Positions 1 to 10,529 are shown, numbered from the stretch's first letter. The stretch: 64,000 bases of DNA from Tritrichomonas musculus (GCA_039105265.1 JAPFFF010000002.1:5642001-5706000); one strand, 5' to 3'. Notes: generated by a model from the sequence alone, not told the origin. Made by a program: numbers and translations.

Positions 1-760
1 TTAAATATTGTGGATAATCTGGGGGCATAATAGATATTTCCCTGCTTTTTGGTTTCATCATTTTACCTGTAAAAAAGTTTGGATTATCTCGAATATAGAT
101 TGCGGACATAATATGATCTTGATTTTCTTTAAGCGGTGGTAACTGTTTGCGAAATTTAAATCTATCAATTTTGGCTGAACCTGGTCGATCAACTGACATG
201 GTACGTGCGGAGTGTGCTGTACGAGCAGTTCTGGGTAATGTTAATTGAAGTCCTGGATTAAGTTCGCTTATTGATAATGGGGCTTTTGGCCTTCTTTGAA
301 CAGATCTTGATGTATGAATTACGCGAAATGTTTGAGTATTACTTTGCGGCTTTTGAGATCTTGCAGAATGTATTCGACTAAATGTATTGGTATTTGGTCC
401 TGATGGTTCTTTTGGTTTTTTAACACTAGAAACTTCGTTTCTATCTGTTTCAATTTGTTGTTCTTGAAAATCAGAATCGTAAGTAGGCATAAAACTGGAA
501 TTTAATTGAAGATCTGGAACATAGTGCATTGGAGAAAGTCCTTCAATGCATGGATCAAGCATTGGCGCAAATCTACCATTTCCATATGAAGCTAACTGAG
601 GAATAAAATAACGTATGTCGTTTGTTATATTAACTTTTTGATGATCTTTAATAAGTCGATTGAAAAAAGCTGAAATGTTATCAGGAGTTTTATCTTCATA
701 AGGAGGATCAAAAAAGCGATGGCAGAGAGTTGCAAGCTCGTTTTCTAAATCTCCACTCAT
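1..760 (-). CDS. hypothetical Ser/Pro/Arg-rich protein, 3' end outside the window
   Basis: An open frame of 253 codons runs from an ATG at 758-760 on the minus strand to the window edge without a stop, so the C-terminus is missing. The N-terminal ~60 residues look folded and helical (MSGDLENELATLCHRFFDPP, then a segment with FFNRLIKDH). From about residue 85 the protein becomes low in complexity, rich in Ser, Thr, Pro, Arg and Gln, with repeated ARS/ARTAR patches, as in disordered basic regions of cytoskeletal or regulatory proteins. No catalytic motif, signal peptide or membrane segment is visible. The upstream ATG at 763-765 is out of frame and soon stops, so 760 is the best start. I do not recognise the family. 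Confidence 0.75.
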   Translation of the reverse strand, partial: MSGDLENELATLCHRFFDPPYEDKTPDNISAFFNRLIKDHQKVNITNDIRYFIPQLASYGNGRFAPMLDPCIEGLSPMHYVPDLQLNSSFMPTYDSDFQEQQIETDRNEVSSVKKPKEPSGPNTNTFSRIHSARSQKPQSNTQTFRVIHTSRSVQRRPKAPLSISELNPGLQLTLPRTARTAHSARTMSVDRPGSAKIDRFKFRKQLPPLKENQDHIMSAIYIRDNPNFFTGKMMKPKSREISIMPPDYPQYL

Positions 761-1024
761 CGCATAAAAATTTTATTTTCAATCCAAAAAAACGTATCTT
801 TATTCATTCAAATCAATTAATTAACTTTTTAATAATAAAAATGCTGGATATAATTATTTTAAACCATATTATATTTTATTTATGTATAAACTTTATTTAT
901 TTTGTATAAATGATTTCATTAAAATTGTAATCTTCAAAAGATATAATAAATAATTTTGTTAACGTCTTTATCCCACAAAAAATAAAAGCATAAATAAATG
1001 ATTAACAAAGAGTTGGAGAAGAAC

Positions 1025-1505
1025 CAGCTACCAATATCTATATTTTTGTTCACAAAGAAACCAAAGTTTCAAATATTGCTAAATTATTCAAAAATAATAT
1101 TAGTTAATACCCAAAAGAGAAGATAATTGAATTTTCCACCCATTTAAACATTATTTCAAAACTAAATCATTCATTAATCTTAAAATATAGTGGATACAGC
1201 CCAACAGATTTCGGCAATAAACCATGTCCAGTTATTCTAACTGAGTTAACCAAAAAAGAAATGTTATTTTCTTTGCTCAATTCAAAATCTATTGATTTTA
1301 ATTTAATTGGATGGGATTTTAAAAAATATATCATTATTTATGGAGTTGCATCAGCAATGTCTTATTTACAATCGCATAATATTATTTATTGTAATTTAAA
1401 CACATCCAACGTTTATCTTGATGAAAATTTCTTTCCCAAGTTGACTAATTTTAATTTTTCCAAAATAATAAAATTGAGTCATGTTTTGTCTTTATCAAAC
1501 TTGCT
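1025..1505 (+). pseudogene. decayed TKL-type protein kinase
   Basis: One reading frame carries a recognisable trichomonad kinase-domain core: a segment like the alphaC/beta4 region (IISKLNHSLILKYSGYSPTD), the hinge (PVILTEL), then ASAMSYLQSHNIIYCNLNTS where a live kinase has HRDLKPEN, and LTNFNFSKI where DFG is expected. An in-frame stop lies near 1105 and the frame closes near 1521 before any APE or later subdomain. The N-lobe lacks a clear glycine loop. A pseudogene is more likely than a pseudokinase, because the C-lobe is missing and the next relic follows directly. Confidence 0.7.
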
Positions 1506-1508
1506 AAT

Positions 1509-2077
1509 TTGGGAGCTTTAATCAACTCTTTTAGGAATTTAGAAAAATCAGAAATGAAAGATATTTTTCATATTATTGTGAGTGTTTCAAATAATCATTA
1601 TCGAACTCACAGTTTTTTTACTAAAATTGAAAAGATCCTTGCATATTTTCTGCCAGAAATCAGCAATCATTTTTCAAATTCAGAAATATTTAAAATTTTC
1701 AAGAGTAACATTCTTCCAAATTTTGAATTAAAACGTGAAATAACGAAATAATAAAACTTGATAAAACAATATTAAATATGCTAAATAATCGAAAATATCA
1801 GAAACATTCATATCATCTTTATTTTCAACCTGAAATACAAGAAGAAAATGCAGAAAGTGAAGTACATTTTGAATTAAAACGTGAAATAAGCGAAAATGAT
1901 AAAGAAATAAATTTAAATTCATTGTATTATTATTATGAATATAAAAATTATGTTGGCGAATGTAGAATAAGTTATGATTCTCTTTTATCATATGCAATTC
2001 ATGTATTAGAAAATGATGTTTTGACGAAAGTTGATATTATCAAGATTTACTATCATATTTATATTATTATAATATAA
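1509..2077 (+). pseudogene. relic of a DUF3447/ankyrin-type protein
   Basis: Two consecutive open stretches (1509-1751 and 1778-2077) resemble the N-terminal region of the large trichomonad family of DUF3447 plus ankyrin-repeat proteins. The first has the characteristic FFTKIEKILAYFLPEI and SNSEIFKIFKSN. The second has YFQPEIQ, LKREISENDKEI and a SLLSYAIH-like segment that normally leads into ankyrin repeats. No complete ankyrin repeats follow. A phrase coding FELKREI occurs in both stretches (near 1724 and 1869), so a small internal duplication is part of the decay. Identity rests on recalled family pattern, not on an alignment. Confidence 0.55.
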
Positions 2078-2086
2078 ACAATAAGA

Positions 2087-2160
2087 TGCGATGTGGAACA
2101 GCAGGTTACTTCGTGAGGCCCATAACCTCGAGATCGGTGGTTCGAATCCACCCATCGCTC
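2087..2160 (+). tRNA. tRNA-Met (CAT)
   Basis: A cloverleaf can be drawn. The acceptor TGCGATG pairs with CATCGCT except for a T:T first pair. The D stem GAAC/CTTC gives three pairs. The anticodon stem TGAGG/CCTCG holds loop CCCATAA with anticodon CAT. The T arm GGTGG-TTCGAAT-CCACC is perfect, and box B (GGTTCGAATCC) matches consensus. The loop base before the anticodon is C, as in some initiator tRNAs, but the T loop is elongator-like. The D-stem changes are mutually compatible, which favours a working gene. The mismatched first pair leaves some chance of a pseudo-tRNA. Confidence 0.75.
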
Positions 2161-2161
2161 A

Positions 2162-2167
2162 TTTTTT
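2162..2167 (+). terminator. Pol III T-run after tRNA-Met
   Basis: A run of six T begins two bases after the discriminator base, with a second T-run following; this is the normal RNA polymerase III stop signal. Confidence 0.6.
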
Positions 2168-3586
2168 ATTTTTTTATTTGAAATATCATAAATTGTATAT
2201 TGAAACCATAATAAAATGATATTATATTTGAAACCTCAGAATCTACTCTTTATTAATTATTAAAATAATCGTCCATATTTAAAAATTTTAATAATAAAAG
2301 TAATGGCATAGAAATAAACCAATTTATTATTTCTAAAAACAAAATTCATTCAATTGGAATAGTTGTTAATATACATTTAGATAAAATAATAAATACATAT
2401 TATATATCTTTAGCATCTTATTTCAATGATTATATTTATATTTAATATGATAATTGTCAAATAAAAAGTAAACCATTTTCATATACCAACTTTTTGGGTT
2501 AAAATATGTCTTGAAAATGAGCATTTAATTTATATGATAATTAAGAATCTATAAATCATTAAAATAGAGAAAACAATCTGTTTTTTATGTTTTAAAAATG
2601 CCGAGACCAAACTTTTTACGATCATTGTATGAAACCAGAGGTATTCACTTTGAGGATTTTGACTGTATTTTTTAAAAAAAATATAAAAATTAAAACGCAT
2701 TTATTTAATAAATGATACATTAAAAATTGCAAAATTATTTATGCGCTAGTTTTTGAGAAAATTCGATTTTATAAAAAAAATTATTTTTTTCAATGTTTAT
2801 GAGCCATTCAAAACCGTAAAATATCGTAGAAAAAAATTGAAAGAAAAATGTTCCAAAATGCCACTTTAATTTTATTAAAAATTTTGAATATTTTTGTAAT
2901 TATATGTACGTTAAAAAACGTTTATTTTTTATTTTGAGTCTAATAAATGAAACATATTTTCCAAAAAATTGGCCGCATAAAATCACTAATGCTTCTAGGA
3001 ATAAATTCTCATGGCCAATATAATCATTATATTAAAGATGTAGAATCATATAAAGACAATTTTTGAAGTTATCATCTGTTTTTCTTTAAAAATGCTTTTT
3101 GGGTTTGAAAGTATGAAGAATGCAGATTTTGCAGTTTCTGAATTAGGAAATAATTAGAAATTTTCATTTATTGTGACAATACTTTGGAATAATGAAGATA
3201 TCCAAAATATATTCGATGTTATTAATAAAATGATATAATTATATTGTTAACTAAAATATGATTTTTTCTTCAATTTAATATTCAAATCGTCATTTAAACA
3301 TTTTATAGATTATTTTGATGATAAAAAGAAATAAAAATAATCTGTATTTAGCTCAAAAAATTAAAAATACATTTTAAAGAAGAAAAATGAAACCCATCAA
3401 AAAGCTTTTCAAAAAAAAAAAAAAAAATATTAAATTTGAATCAATGAATAACAAATTGAAATCAAAATAAGATTAAATTAATATTTGAATCAAAGAAAAA
3501 CAACTAAAAAAACGTAACAATCAAACGATTTTACTGATTCATAAATTATTAATTGTTCAAAAACCTCCAATTTCAGTTTCATGTTT
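2168..3586. other. gene-free AT-rich stretch, possible relic coding at 2940-3240
   Basis: There is no intact gene. Between about 2940 and 3240 on the plus strand, short frames separated by stops read like old coding sequence (SMKNADFAVSELGNN, FIVTILWNNEDIQ), but I cannot name the family. A poly-A run lies near 3412-3427. Confidence 0.35.
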
Positions 3587-4153
3587 TTATGTGTTATCAT
3601 TTAACTTAGCATATACATATGTATCTTTCCAAATTGCTTTTCCATTTTCATCCACCCAGAAATACACATTTTTTCTAAAATGAGCTTCACGTTTAAAATC
3701 AAGATTTTCAAGTAATTTCCATGACCGTTTATTATTTGGGTCACATTCCGCATATATTCTATGTACACCATTATTGAATGCTTGCTGAATCAAAGCTCTA
3801 CAGCTTTCTGTAGCATAACCATGCCCCCAATATTTTCGGTTAAATACAAATCCTATTTCAATTGCTTCAAAATCACGTTTTCCCATATATACATTTCCGA
3901 TCATTTTATTTGAGTTTTTCAATTCAACAGCAATCATTTCATCTGTACCAATACGCATATCGAGATCTTTTTTGGTTTCATCAAATGTTAAGGTGTGATA
4001 TGGTTCATATTTCACAACTTCTTTATCAGATAAATATTCAAATAAATCATCTACATCTCCTTTTGTAAATCTTCTTAAAATTAATCTTTCCGTTTCAGAT
4101 ATAATTTTTTTGTACTCCATATCAGCAGAACTACCAATATATTGAGAACTCAT
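3587..4153 (-). CDS. GNAT N-acetyltransferase, RimJ/RimL type
   Basis: This 188-residue protein fits the ribosomal-protein-alanine acetyltransferase-like branch of GNAT enzymes, which transfer acetyl from acetyl-CoA to an amine. The N-terminal TERLILRRF strand is the family's opening motif. IEIGFVFNRKYWGHGYATES is motif A, with the acetyl-CoA pyrophosphate loop (WGHGYA), and is followed by a helix (CRALIQQAF). The later HRIYAECDPNNKRSWKLLEN is motif B. Length is normal. It has no targeting signal, so it is probably cytosolic. The substrate cannot be told from sequence. The protein is bacterial in style, so an old transfer is possible. An initiator-like box lies just upstream of the ATG. Confidence 0.88.
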   Translation of the reverse strand: MSSQYIGSSADMEYKKIISETERLILRRFTKGDVDDLFEYLSDKEVVKYEPYHTLTFDETKKDLDMRIGTDEMIAVELKNSNKMIGNVYMGKRDFEAIEIGFVFNRKYWGHGYATESCRALIQQAFNNGVHRIYAECDPNNKRSWKLLENLDFKREAHFRKNVYFWVDENGKAIWKDTYVYAKLNDNT

Positions 4154-4161
4154 TGAAATTT

Positions 4162-4170
4162 TGAATGAAA
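4162..4170 (-). promoter_or_regulatory. initiator-like element of the GNAT gene
   Basis: Read on the minus strand this is TTTCATTCA, matching the core TCA(C/T)T of the trichomonad initiator, 9 bases upstream of the ATG. Confidence 0.45.
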
Positions 4171-4542
4171 TGTTGATGACATTTTCTGAAGAAATATCAA
4201 TTTGATTTCATTAATTTAATCATTATTAAAAACATCATATAAAAGCACTGCCACAAAATATGCTTTAATATTAATTAAGCTTGTTAAAGATTTCATGTTT
4301 TCATATACAAAATGCTTTGAATATTTAGTAAAGATAGGAATTAATTCTTTATGATATATTTAAATTAAATTTGAAAATAAAATTATTTATTGGTTTATAA
4401 ATTATTTTTATTTCTTCTATTCAAAGATATCATCTAATATATAAAAAGCAAACTTTTTAAAAAATGTCATAGAATTTTTTAAATAAACACGTTATTTTTG
4501 AAAAAACGTTCATAAAATTTTTATTTTTTTTAGTGTTTAAAA
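4171..4542. other. divergent intergenic region
   Basis: AT-rich spacer between the divergent GNAT gene and the 573-residue gene. It holds A/T tracts only; I see no further structure. Confidence 0.5.
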
Positions 4543-6264
4543 ATGGAAATTGATCCTATCATTGAACACCTTGGTGACAACATATTTCCAGACATTCCAC
4601 TTAGTAAAAGTGCAACAATAGAAAGAGAAAAAATGTTAAAATTTCCTTCATATTTTACCAAAGAGCAAATTACTGCATTTACACTTTCAATGAAATCATT
4701 ATACATGCTATATAATCAAAGAATACAAGAAGCATGCGGGCTTTCACTAAAAGCACTTAAATATGATATAACATCTATTGATTCATACCAAACGTTGATT
4801 CAAACCGCTTCATTATTCATTGATACAGAAACCAAAATATGCCTATACATGCAACTAGCATCCTTATATAAATCACGCTATTTAAAAAAAGTGATAGAAA
4901 TTTCATCACCAGCTACATTTCATAGGCGAATTAAGAGGCGAAAAATTCAAAGAGAAAACATAAACAATCAAGGGAACAATGAAAACAGGGACAAAAATTC
5001 AAATGATATAAAAAACTTTATTTTAACAAACAAAGAAAATGAAAACAACGACCAAATACTTATTCAATTAATTCTACAGCCGTACATTCGCCTTTTATTT
5101 AGCCTTGGTGAAACGTCCAGTCTTGGGGACAATCCGATTTTATCAATGCAATGTTATGAGGAAGTTTTGAGATTTGATTTTCACAACAAATTTGCCGCCA
5201 ACAATCTCGTTGTTTCTTACATCAAAGTCATCGGGATGAGAAAGCGCGGTATTTGTCATCAACCGAAGCGTACGATGTGGCATTTGAAGATCTTGTTAGA
5301 TTTGTATGATTCATTGCTCGATGAAGAAGTGAAGTTCTGTGGTAAATTAGTTCTTTCCTACTTTTTCAGAGCAGAAATAAATTTGAATAAAAATAACGAT
5401 TTTTTTTCAATGGATTTGAATACTGACGTAAATGGTGATATTTACGACGATAGAGTCTGTTGGGAAGGTTTGGATGAATGGTCTGAAATTGCTAAAGAAT
5501 TTAATAAAAATTATCCAAAAGCGGTTTCTTTCATTTTCATGGAAAAGTCAGGAAAAAGTGACTTCCCTTTAATCCCTGCTTTTCAAGAATGGCTCGACCT
5601 TGTTGTCGACATGCATGAAATTTTGAGAGGCAAAAGTGAGTCGTTTTATAAATACATACATGAGAAAAACAAGGCAAATGAAGCCTTCAGAAGTAGAACA
5701 GGCAAAAGAGTAATGGCCAAGGCAGGAAATGAACATCTTGAGAAAGCTCGTGTGAGTCTTCGTGAACGAAATTACATCGATACTGTGAATGAGTGCACAT
5801 TGGCAAAACGAATGTTTTCTGAGGCCAATTATCCATCCAATAAGTGGTACCTGAATTCGCCTTTTCCAATTGTGTCTAATCGAGCGGTTGCTTGCTTCCA
5901 CTTGGAGTTGTGGATGGTCGTTCTTCATGACATTCGTTTCACATTGATGATGAATCCAAGGCATCAGAAATCTTACGTGCTAATGAAAAAAGTTGCTTTG
6001 ATTTATGGATGTGATTTGTTAGCTCAGAAAATGGACAATGTAATTCAAAAAGTGGTGTGTAATGAATTGAATGAAAAAGAATGGAATTGTATATCTAAAA
6101 GAGCAATCGCACTGCTCTCTTTGGAGGCTTTTGCTTTGTCTAAAGATGGTGAACTTAATGAGCAAAATATCGAACATTTGATGAAAGTTGGAATTGAAGA
6201 TTGTTTTCGTGAATTGCCTTGTAGTACAAATTTGGTTCCTCAACTTCCTTGGATCAATGAATGA
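4543..6264 (+). CDS. hypothetical helical (TPR-like) protein, 573 aa
   Basis: A long intact frame. The protein looks alpha-helical throughout, with helical pairs resembling degenerate TPR-type repeats: around residues 45-110 (LSLKALKYDITSIDSYQTL), 195-260 (CYEEVLRFDFHNKFAANNL) and 400-500 (ERNYIDTVNECTLAKRMF; AVACFHLELWMVVLHDIRF). A charged, Asn/Lys-rich linker of about 35 residues sits near 130-165. No catalytic motif, signal peptide or membrane segment is seen. The 3' two thirds (from about 5200) is visibly richer in G and C than the start. It may be a scaffold or a component of a helical-repeat complex. I do not recognise a named family. Confidence 0.8.
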   Translation: MEIDPIIEHLGDNIFPDIPLSKSATIEREKMLKFPSYFTKEQITAFTLSMKSLYMLYNQRIQEACGLSLKALKYDITSIDSYQTLIQTASLFIDTETKICLYMQLASLYKSRYLKKVIEISSPATFHRRIKRRKIQRENINNQGNNENRDKNSNDIKNFILTNKENENNDQILIQLILQPYIRLLFSLGETSSLGDNPILSMQCYEEVLRFDFHNKFAANNLVVSYIKVIGMRKRGICHQPKRTMWHLKILLDLYDSLLDEEVKFCGKLVLSYFFRAEINLNKNNDFFSMDLNTDVNGDIYDDRVCWEGLDEWSEIAKEFNKNYPKAVSFIFMEKSGKSDFPLIPAFQEWLDLVVDMHEILRGKSESFYKYIHEKNKANEAFRSRTGKRVMAKAGNEHLEKARVSLRERNYIDTVNECTLAKRMFSEANYPSNKWYLNSPFPIVSNRAVACFHLELWMVVLHDIRFTLMMNPRHQKSYVLMKKVALIYGCDLLAQKMDNVIQKVVCNELNEKEWNCISKRAIALLSLEAFALSKDGELNEQNIEHLMKVGIEDCFRELPCSTNLVPQLPWINE

Positions 6265-6811
6265 GAATTTATAAATTATGTTTATTAAAAATAAATAAAC
6301 TTTTATATTATATGAAATATATAGACTTGTGATAAAGTGGTGTTTGTGTAGAATATGCAGAATTATTTCAAGAATTAACAAAAAAATATTGTATCCTATC
6401 AAATTCTAGTTGATATAAGACTACTGCAAAATGCATCAAAATTAGCAGGATTGGATTCTCGCTGTCCAACAAATGTTCCGGTTTATACAAATGCAGCAAA
6501 TTACAAATTGTAATGTTTAAAGAGTAAAAAATTTCCTTGATGCATATTTAGCGATTTCTTGAAGTTTTTGCTGAGATATTGATGAAATTCCAAAAAAAAA
6601 AAAAAAAAAAAAAAGATTGGTAAATAAGATTTTGAGATAAAATTTTATAAAATTTTAAAAATGAGAAGAAATATTTTATGTCATAATAATTGAGGGAAAA
6701 AATTGTGGTCTGCCCTTTTAATTTAAGTTTAATAAGTGAAAAATCTCAAAAGTTAAAAATGGTGATGACTTAAATTAATTCATTTCAGTTTGGCACTTTT
6801 CATATTTGACC
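6265..6811. other. intergenic, poly-A tract at 6592-6614
   Basis: No gene visible. A 23-base A run (6592-6614) is the main feature. A stretch near 6420-6540 has a slightly higher GC content but no usable frame. Confidence 0.45.
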
Positions 6812-7500
6812 TTAATTTGTTGTTCTTTTTTTAATTTGTCTTTGAATTTTGAGTTTTTTCAATTTTATCTGAAGTTTGCTGATTGACATGTCGTCACTAC
6901 TTTCTGTTTTAAGTGATTCAAGATAAGTTTCAACTTCTTCTTCATCGACGGTTTCATAGAAATATGAAAAATCGGTTGACAACTTTTTGAATATGTCATC
7001 AAATGAAGGTCGATCATCTGGATTATCTAATCAGCATTGAGAAGATCCTTCATTTTTTCAGTGACACAATCATTGAACTATGGAAGATATCCGTTTGTGA
7101 TTTTATGAGCAAAAGAGAAAGGTGAAATACTTTCACCTAGCTGAAAATGGTTCTTCATTTGTAACTTTCTTCACCCCTAAGTAATTCACGTGCCATATAT
7201 AATGGTGTGATAATTTCACCTGTCATGGTCAATTTAATGGATTTTGACAAAGATTCTGGGAAGCATCGAGATAATCCAAAATCACAGACACGAGGATAGT
7301 AATTGGAATCAATTAGAATGTTTTCTGGCTTTAAATCTCTGTGTATTATTCCATGTGAATTCAAATAACGCATTGCATCTGAAATTCCTAATAATGTAAT
7401 ATATTTTTTGGTTGTATCCCAATTGATTATCTTTGAAAGTTGAATATCTTTAAAATTGAGTTCGAATTAATAAAAATTTCATGTGGAAAATTTCCCACTT
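6812..7500 (-). pseudogene. TKL protein kinase pseudogene
   Basis: Conserved kinase pieces lie in order on the minus strand but in different frames. From about 7465 to 7155 one frame reads INWDTTKKYITLLGISDAM, then HGIIHRDLKPENILID, CDFGLSR and a substituted APE (MARE). After a stop at about 7155, another frame at 6812-7020 gives NPDDRPSFDDIFKKL, the terminal DRPSF subdomain, and a Lys-rich tail. The HRD and DFG motifs are intact, so this copy died more recently than the relic at 1025. At least two frame breaks separate the pieces, and the N-lobe is missing or unreadable. The family is the same TKL expansion. Confidence 0.75.
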
Positions 7501-8915
7501 TCAATAAAACCATATAGAGGTATTCATGTTAAGTGACTTAACGTCTTTTTGAATTTTTATAATCTCATTATTTCCATCAATATTAAGTTATATGCATTCA
7601 AATCAATAATTTTTAATTGGCTGCTCGATATAATCATTTTAAGAATGTCTTACACTGTTTATTTTATAAAAATATTAATCTGATATATCTTTAATATTTC
7701 ATTCAATCTTTATGATTTTTGAAAATTTCAAATATATTTATATTAATACACATAAGATTAATTAAATTATTAGATTTTTCAAATTAAATTAGATTTATAA
7801 ACAGAAATAAAAAGAAATTAAAATTTTTTTCATATATAAACTTATCATATCTTTTTTTTCAGCCTAGAATTTTATATAATACTTTTCCATATGATATTTT
7901 ATTATATGTATTAATGTATATGTTGGTGCTTAAGATATTTATACGCTTAATTTTGAGAAAAAATGGTTTTGAGTTTAATAGCTTATTTTAATGGTGTAAA
8001 ATGTCATATAAAGAGTTGAAAAATATGTATTTCAAGAAATAAGAAAGTATTCAAGTATATATATCACTAAACATATTTATTGTATTTTGAATATTATTGT
8101 AATTTATTTTTTATTGTAATAATAAAATGATTATTCAAGATATTTTAATTGATTAATTTAAAATATATTAATTCAATATGTATATTATTTCATTCAATAT
8201 ATAAACTAATCATGTATTCAAAAAAATGATCGCCATTTCAATAATAAATCTTTATTCAAATTATAATTATGAATTTATCTTAATATTCAATAAAATAAAC
8301 CATATTATATATATATAAATATAATATAAAACAATACATAAAAAATAAATAAAATAATATAAATAAAATATATTAAAATATTATATAAATAAATCAGCAG
8401 CAATAAAAAATTAAATTATTTCAATTTTAAAATAATCCTTTGAAATAATACTCCATTTTCATTGAAATATTTTCTTTCAAAAGAAACAACTTTTGTTAAT
8501 GATATTCAAAATTGAGAAATTAATTTCTCTAATAAAAATTCTCCATAGCCATTTAGTCATAGAAATATAATTTATATTAATATCTCTAAATCAAACGTAT
8601 AAAACATTATATACTTTCTATTATAGCATAAATATAAAATAATAAAAATATCTCAATCAGAATTTGAATATTGTGTAAATCTAAGAAAAGTTGAGAATTC
8701 ATCTAGGGAATACCCTTTTATTATCTCAAGAATTCTTTCTGCCCTAATATATGTTTTTTTATTTTCGACTTTTTGAAGGCATATTAGAAAAAGTTCTTAT
8801 TACAAGTTCTTATGTATTAAAAAAAAAAAAAAAAAAAAAATAGGAATACTCGAAATAAAGATTTATGAAGAGAATCTGATGTTAAATGCAATACATTTCG
8901 ACATTGTAAGCAACT
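7501..8915. other. gene-free AT-rich stretch with poly-A at 8819-8840
   Basis: Extremely AT-rich, with long TA and ATAA low-complexity runs (about 8290-8400) and a 22-base A tract at 8819-8840. I see no supported gene. Confidence 0.5.
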
Positions 8916-9323
8916 CTAATTTTTTATCTCTTTCAATTGATAAGTACATATATAAACAAAGAATTCAATAACAGCGAATAAAATAGTCGCAAAAAATAGG
9001 CAGTTTATAGCTCCATCAAAGTTTTGTAGAAAAAAGAAATATATAAGTAAATGTATAAAAAGAATAAATAAGCAATATTTAAAGTATCTGCTATCAGTCA
9101 AAGGGATTTTCATTAATTTTGAAATAATGCAATAAACATTAAAATAAATTATTGATGCTGAATAAAAATTTATATAAGATCCTAATTCAATGTAAATGAA
9201 GAATATAATAAAATACATATTTCTTAGGTTATTTTTTATATCCTCTAATGATCGATTTGTTTTATGTATTGGAGTTGGACTTCTTGACTTCGAATTTTGT
9301 TTTGCTGTATTATCTGAAATCAT
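8916..9323 (-). CDS. small multi-pass membrane protein, 135 aa
   Basis: The N-terminus is polar (residues 1-35, Ser/Lys/Asn-rich, with SRSPTP). It is followed by about four hydrophobic segments (roughly 36-55, 57-75, 83-102 and 105-127) and a short KEIKN tail. There is no motif of a known transporter. The frame is intact, and an initiator-like box lies just upstream of the ATG, which supports expression. In such AT-rich DNA hydrophobic frames can arise by chance, but the polar start and regular helix spacing argue against it. The family is not recognised. Confidence 0.5.
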   Translation of the reverse strand: MISDNTAKQNSKSRSPTPIHKTNRSLEDIKNNLRNMYFIIFFIYIELGSYINFYSASIIYFNVYCIISKLMKIPLTDSRYFKYCLFILFIHLLIYFFFLQNFDGAINCLFFATILFAVIEFFVYICTYQLKEIKN

Positions 9324-9330
9324 ACAATAA

Positions 9331-9344
9331 TTAATGTGATATGA
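9331..9344 (-). promoter_or_regulatory. initiator-like element
   Basis: The minus strand reads TCATATCACATTAA, with overlapping TCA(C/T)-type cores, 7 bases upstream of the ATG of the small membrane protein. Confidence 0.35.
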
Positions 9345-9355
9345 ATTCTTAAATT

Positions 9356-9416
9356 TTGATAAAACTCATAGAATGTCATATAAATTATTATTTGATAAAA
9401 CTCATAGAATGACATA
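9356..9416. repeat. short direct repeat, period 36
   Basis: The phrase TTGATAAAACTCATAGAATG begins at 9356 and again at 9392, followed each time by a near-identical few bases. Two units only. Confidence 0.8.
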
Positions 9417-9639
9417 CAAGTTTTATGATTCAACTTCTATATCATAGAGTATTGAAGTTGTATATAACATGGCCTTAAAAATATTGGAAACAATCAAATC
9501 ACTTTATAAATTTTATATTATAAAAAAAAAAGTATGATATATTTTATTTTACAATTCATTTTTTCGAATATTTTTAAATAATTTAATGAAAATGACAAAA
9601 AAATGAGAATAAAAAAAAAAAAAAAAAAAAGTTCGATAA

Positions 9640-9860
9640 TCTTAGTAATCTCTTTCATCAGAATATCGTTTTTTGATTTACTAATTCCTTCAGATTCATT
9701 GTATGTTTTTCACTTTGGAATACCTGATTTACATTCGAGAAAAACTTTAAAATGCTTTTTTAATTTATCTCATACATATTCTTTCATGAGAGTTAATTTT
9801 TTTCAAATAAATTAAAAAAGCATTCAATAATTTCGCATCCACCAAATTTCATACAAATTT
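9640..9860 (-). pseudogene. relic module, copy A (unknown family)
   Basis: On the minus strand the sequence can be read as broken frames containing FGGCEIIECF and later an IKKAF-like stretch. The same succession recurs at 10530-10846, which contains FGGCEIVDYF. The shared nucleotide core TTTCGCATCCACCAAA (plus strand) is nearly identical in the two copies. Several frame breaks are present. I cannot name the parent gene. Confidence 0.4.
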
Positions 9861-9879
9861 ACAATGATTTAAATGGTGG

Positions 9880-10200
9880 CTTTCCAATTTAAATATTATA
9901 TAAAGAGTAATAGTCACCTATTCTGCATGCAAGGCCAAATGTATTATGCCAAATTTTTTTTTTATCAAAGAATGAAGTTTTTTGCAATACCATGTTCTAT
10001 TGGAAATTTAAGATCAAGAATGCTGCCTCTTGCAATTGCATTATCGCTAATATAATACTTTTTTATGTAAAAATTTATTCTTATATAATTATTGTTTAAA
10101 TAATAATATTCTTCTTTTGTATCTGAGGTTGGAAGATTAATTAATATTCCAACAATATCTGAAATTTGGGAAAATCTGTTTTATAGCTATATTGATATTG
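9880..10200 (-). pseudogene. actin-family pseudogene
   Basis: The minus strand reads ISDNAIARGSILDLKFPIEH followed by GIAKNF, clearly matching the actin stretch that contains RGILTLKYPIEHGI. After a frame break it gives KIWHNTF, matching actin KIWHHTF. Further upstream an IVG-containing stretch corresponds to actin FPSIVG. Only this N-terminal third remains. The divergence suggests an actin-related protein or an old actin copy. Stops and at least one frame shift make it non-functional. Confidence 0.7.
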
Positions 10201-10328
10201 AATAATAATATGGTTACAAACATTGCTCTTAAATTGGTTCATATTGAAAGAAAGCCAGTTTTTAAAAGAAGAATTGTCTTCCCTCAGATAGAATAGTGAA
10301 GTTGGTATTGAATACCAACATTAATTCC

Positions 10329-10334
<6 letters not shown>

Positions 10335-10363
<29 letters not shown>
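10335..10363. repeat. (TA)n microsatellite
   Basis: An uninterrupted TA dinucleotide run of about 29 bases. Confidence 0.9.
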
Positions 10364-10365
<2 letters not shown>

Positions 10366-10529
10366 GTAAAATTATTGTATTGTTATGTAATCTGCATATT
10401 GATATTTTGATATCCAAATCATATTAAACAACCAAAAAGTATAGTTAAATTAATAATATAATAAAAAATCCGTTAGATTTTTTCTGAGAAAAAAAAATTA
10501 TATAAAAAAATATATCATACTTTTTTTTT

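Noticed and set aside
5569-5964. Minus-strand frame of 131 codons inside the gene at 4543
   Set aside because: Antisense shadow of an intact plus-strand gene, with Cys/His-rich composition typical of antisense translation.
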